64,000 bases of DNA, from assembly GCF_001592735.1 (NCBI RefSeq), contig NZ_LUKE01000001.1, forward strand, positions 558,001 to 622,000, written 5' to 3'. A model generated the notes under the pieces. That model ran no database searches and was not told where the DNA came from. It was given only the letters and a program-made list of their open reading frames with translations. The position numbers and the translations under genes were made by a program. This stretch comes from Bdellovibrio bacteriovorus. GTDB lineage: Bacteria > Bdellovibrionota > Bdellovibrionia > Bdellovibrionales > Bdellovibrionaceae. This document shows, in pieces, positions 62,555-64,000 of this stretch. Position 1 is the stretch's first letter; every line of letters begins with the position of its first letter.

Positions 62555-63553
62555 CTAAGGACGAACCATCACAGGCAAACCGTGATGAATACAGCGGATT
62601 TTGATTTCTTGAACGTCCTTCAGAAGGATCTCGCCATCTCCAAAAAAAGTCAAAGTTCGCTCTGGATTCTGGCTCTTTAGACTGAATTCTTTCAACTCAA
62701 AAGATTTAAAAATAGGCGACTTTTCAGTAGTACCACGACGGATCTGTAAAGCCGCCATCGTGTGCTGTGGAATCGTTTTAGTTTCAGATAAAAGTAAATT
62801 AACGGTGCCATCACTATTCGAAGTAAATGGGGCCGGAAAGAAACCTTTGCCGATGGTTTTTTGATTATTAACCAATACGATCGGCGAGGACGTTTGAAAA
62901 CTGCGTTTACCAGGGATACTGACCTCAAGTCCCCAGCCTTCTGGGTTCCAAGTACGAATCGCCTCGGCACTCATCATGGAATAAACCGCGGGGCCCATTT
63001 TTTTAACGGCGTGATAACTTTTTTCGGCAATAAATTGAAATGCCTTACGCGTCGAAGGCGTGCTGGCCAGTGCTTGCAAGTGACCACGAAAACGATTTGC
63101 AAGCTCGGCCGCCTTCGCGGGCATACCTAAGCCACCGTTAGTGAGCATGTAAGCTTTTTCTTCCCCTGAAGAAATCTCGATCACATCGATTTTTTTCTCA
63201 ACACCTTCAAAGATATTGCGAACCGCATAATCCACTCGCGTGGAAACACCGATGGCGTGAGCGAGATCGTTGGCCGTGCCCGAGCGTACTAAGGCCAAAG
63301 GTGGAAGCACGTGAGTGTCTTTGTATTTCATCATCGATTGCAAAACCACGTTGATAGTGCCATCGCCGCCGCAAACGATCAGATAGTCCGTTTTTTGATT
63401 CAACTCTTCGTGAAGAAAGTCATCCATTTCGCCTAACGAAGTGGGTCGGCAAAAGCGTAAATCGCAGCGAAAAAGGGAGTCTCTCACCTTCGCCTCGATC
63501 AAGTCTGCGTTCACAGACCCGGCTTTAGAATTGATCAGTACCGACACTCTCAT
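62555..63553 (-). CDS. Diacylglycerol-kinase-like lipid kinase
   Basis: 332 residues. SVLINSKAGSVNAD begins the fold, and CGGDGTINVVLQSM (GGDGT 62-66) is the nucleotide site; RSGTANDLAHAIG follows. This is the DAGK catalytic/YegS family, which phosphorylates diacylglycerol or a related lipid. The ATG at 63553 follows GGAGAAAG; the frame runs further upstream without a site. It is first in the minus-strand operon. The 185-base gap upstream shows nothing else I can name. Confidence 0.92.
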   Translation of the reverse strand: MRVSVLINSKAGSVNADLIEAKVRDSLFRCDLRFCRPTSLGEMDDFLHEELNQKTDYLIVCGGDGTINVVLQSMMKYKDTHVLPPLALVRSGTANDLAHAIGVSTRVDYAVRNIFEGVEKKIDVIEISSGEEKAYMLTNGGLGMPAKAAELANRFRGHLQALASTPSTRKAFQFIAEKSYHAVKKMGPAVYSMMSAEAIRTWNPEGWGLEVSIPGKRSFQTSSPIVLVNNQKTIGKGFFPAPFTSNSDGTVNLLLSETKTIPQHTMAALQIRRGTTEKSPIFKSFELKEFSLKSQNPERTLTFFGDGEILLKDVQEIKIRCIHHGLPVMVRP

Positions 63554-63738
63554 TTGCTTTCTCCGTCTAAGTAAGAAGAGCAAGAGTTGTACCCAAAATT
63601 TAAAGCTTAGGGGGCTGGTAAAATAGATCTGTATCGAAGAATCAGGCCAAAACCGTCATTTTGGCACTGATGTCAATTATTTGGACGATATCCGAGAAAG
63701 CTTAGGTTTATCGACTCATATTTGGAAAAATGCCCCAT

Positions 63739-64000
63739 TTACGTCGAACGGAGCAAATCGGGAATCGATTTTTTTAAGAGCTTCATAATAGGCCACAGAC
63801 TCGCGATGATCGTCGCCGCCATTGGTAATAACAGCGCTTGAGTAAAGTGGCTTGGTTGGATGTCTAAGAAGATTATAAACTGCCGAGTGATACCCGGAGC
63901 CGGTGGCATCAAAATCCCTTTTACTAAAAGAGTTTTATCAACCAAGATCGCTAAGCACACGCCAAGGAAACCACCTAAGATTCCCAACAATGCATTTTCA
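63739..64000 (-). CDS. FtsX-type ABC permease, C-terminus only
   Basis: The reading frame is open to the window edge; 86 residues are visible. ENALLGILGGFLGVCLA is the membrane helix of an FtsX-like (MacB/LolC-type) permease end, and SLWPIMKLLKKSIPDLLRST is the usual cytoplasmic tail. It cannot be assigned to lipoprotein release, toxin export or another job from this fragment. It reads toward the lipid operon but is 185 bases from the DAG-kinase-like start. Confidence 0.72.
   Translation of the reverse strand, partial: ENALLGILGGFLGVCLAILVDKTLLVKGILMPPAPGITRQFIIFLDIQPSHFTQALLLPMAATIIASLWPIMKLLKKSIPDLLRST

Noticed and set aside
1-64000. CRISPR arrays, tRNA or rRNA genes, insertion sequences, prophage
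   Set aside because: No regularly spaced repeats, cloverleaf with CCA end, transposase motifs or phage structural genes were seen in any gap.

Overview
The window looks like chromosomal DNA from a Bdellovibrio-type predatory bacterium (phylum Bdellovibrionota). This is inferred from gene content, not from a database match: GYF-like plus PilZ signalling proteins, a receiver-CheX fusion, many short Cys-lipoproteins and PorV-like outer-membrane barrels, an AddAB-like helicase-nuclease and a degenerate GGDEF protein. Coding density is very high. No tRNA, rRNA, insertion sequence, phage gene or CRISPR array was seen.

Layout. (a) 1-2.8 kb: a von Willebrand A-like lipoprotein (cut by the window edge), a GYF-GYF-PilZ protein and a receiver-CheX protein. 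(b) 2.9-8.6 kb: a thioesterase; a HAD phosphatase, short RsmI-like methylase and hrpB run; a 346-base gap with a long inverted repeat and terminators; stand-alone rpsD; and an unlisted 37-residue Arg-rich micro-protein gene. (c) 8.7-20.8 kb, minus strand: ten genes whose stops and starts overlap or nearly touch: histidine kinase, degenerate GGDEF protein, alr, mlaE, mlaF, an MCE protein with a beta-rich tail, GYF-TPR protein, Gly/His-rich lipoprotein, YhaM-like nuclease, cysE. A DUF962 gene follows. (d) 20.9-32.8 kb: nadB, a lipase-like hydrolase and lipoprotein, an SDR, an RNase HI with an unusual C-terminal domain, small exported proteins, a shortened exported HAD protein and a 1663-residue metzincin lipoprotein. 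(e) 32.9-45.5 kb: a minus-strand run of two PorV-like barrels, a Cys-rich lipoprotein, addB-like, addA-like and a membrane PilZ protein; then a plus-strand lipoprotein, a third PorV-like protein and a small barrel. (f) 45.5-63.6 kb: coaE, then two convergent, tightly packed operons. (g) The edge holds the end of an FtsX-type permease.

The most interesting region is 46.1-63.6 kb. The plus-strand operon encodes a Ser/Thr kinase with PEGA domain, a FadD-type acyl-CoA ligase, a formyltransferase-like protein, an alpha/beta-hydrolase fused to an OleC-like AMP ligase, a UbiA-type membrane prenyltransferase and a PEP-synthase-like phosphotransferase. The minus-strand operon encodes a diacylglycerol-kinase-like protein, an acyl-reductase-type SDR, a protein whose C-terminal half resembles cyanobacterial acyl-ACP reductase, a LolA-like carrier, an outer-membrane barrel and a BtaA-like (DUF3419) aminocarboxypropyl transferase. 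The two operons meet with a 4-base stop-codon overlap. Together they contain activation, reduction, head-group and transport functions for a lipid. I infer an undescribed lipid or lipid-derived product exported to the envelope; no single known pathway that I can recall has this set.

Limits: family calls come from motifs and memory of families, with no database search. Promoter calls are weak. Start codons were chosen from ribosome binding sites and gene overlaps.
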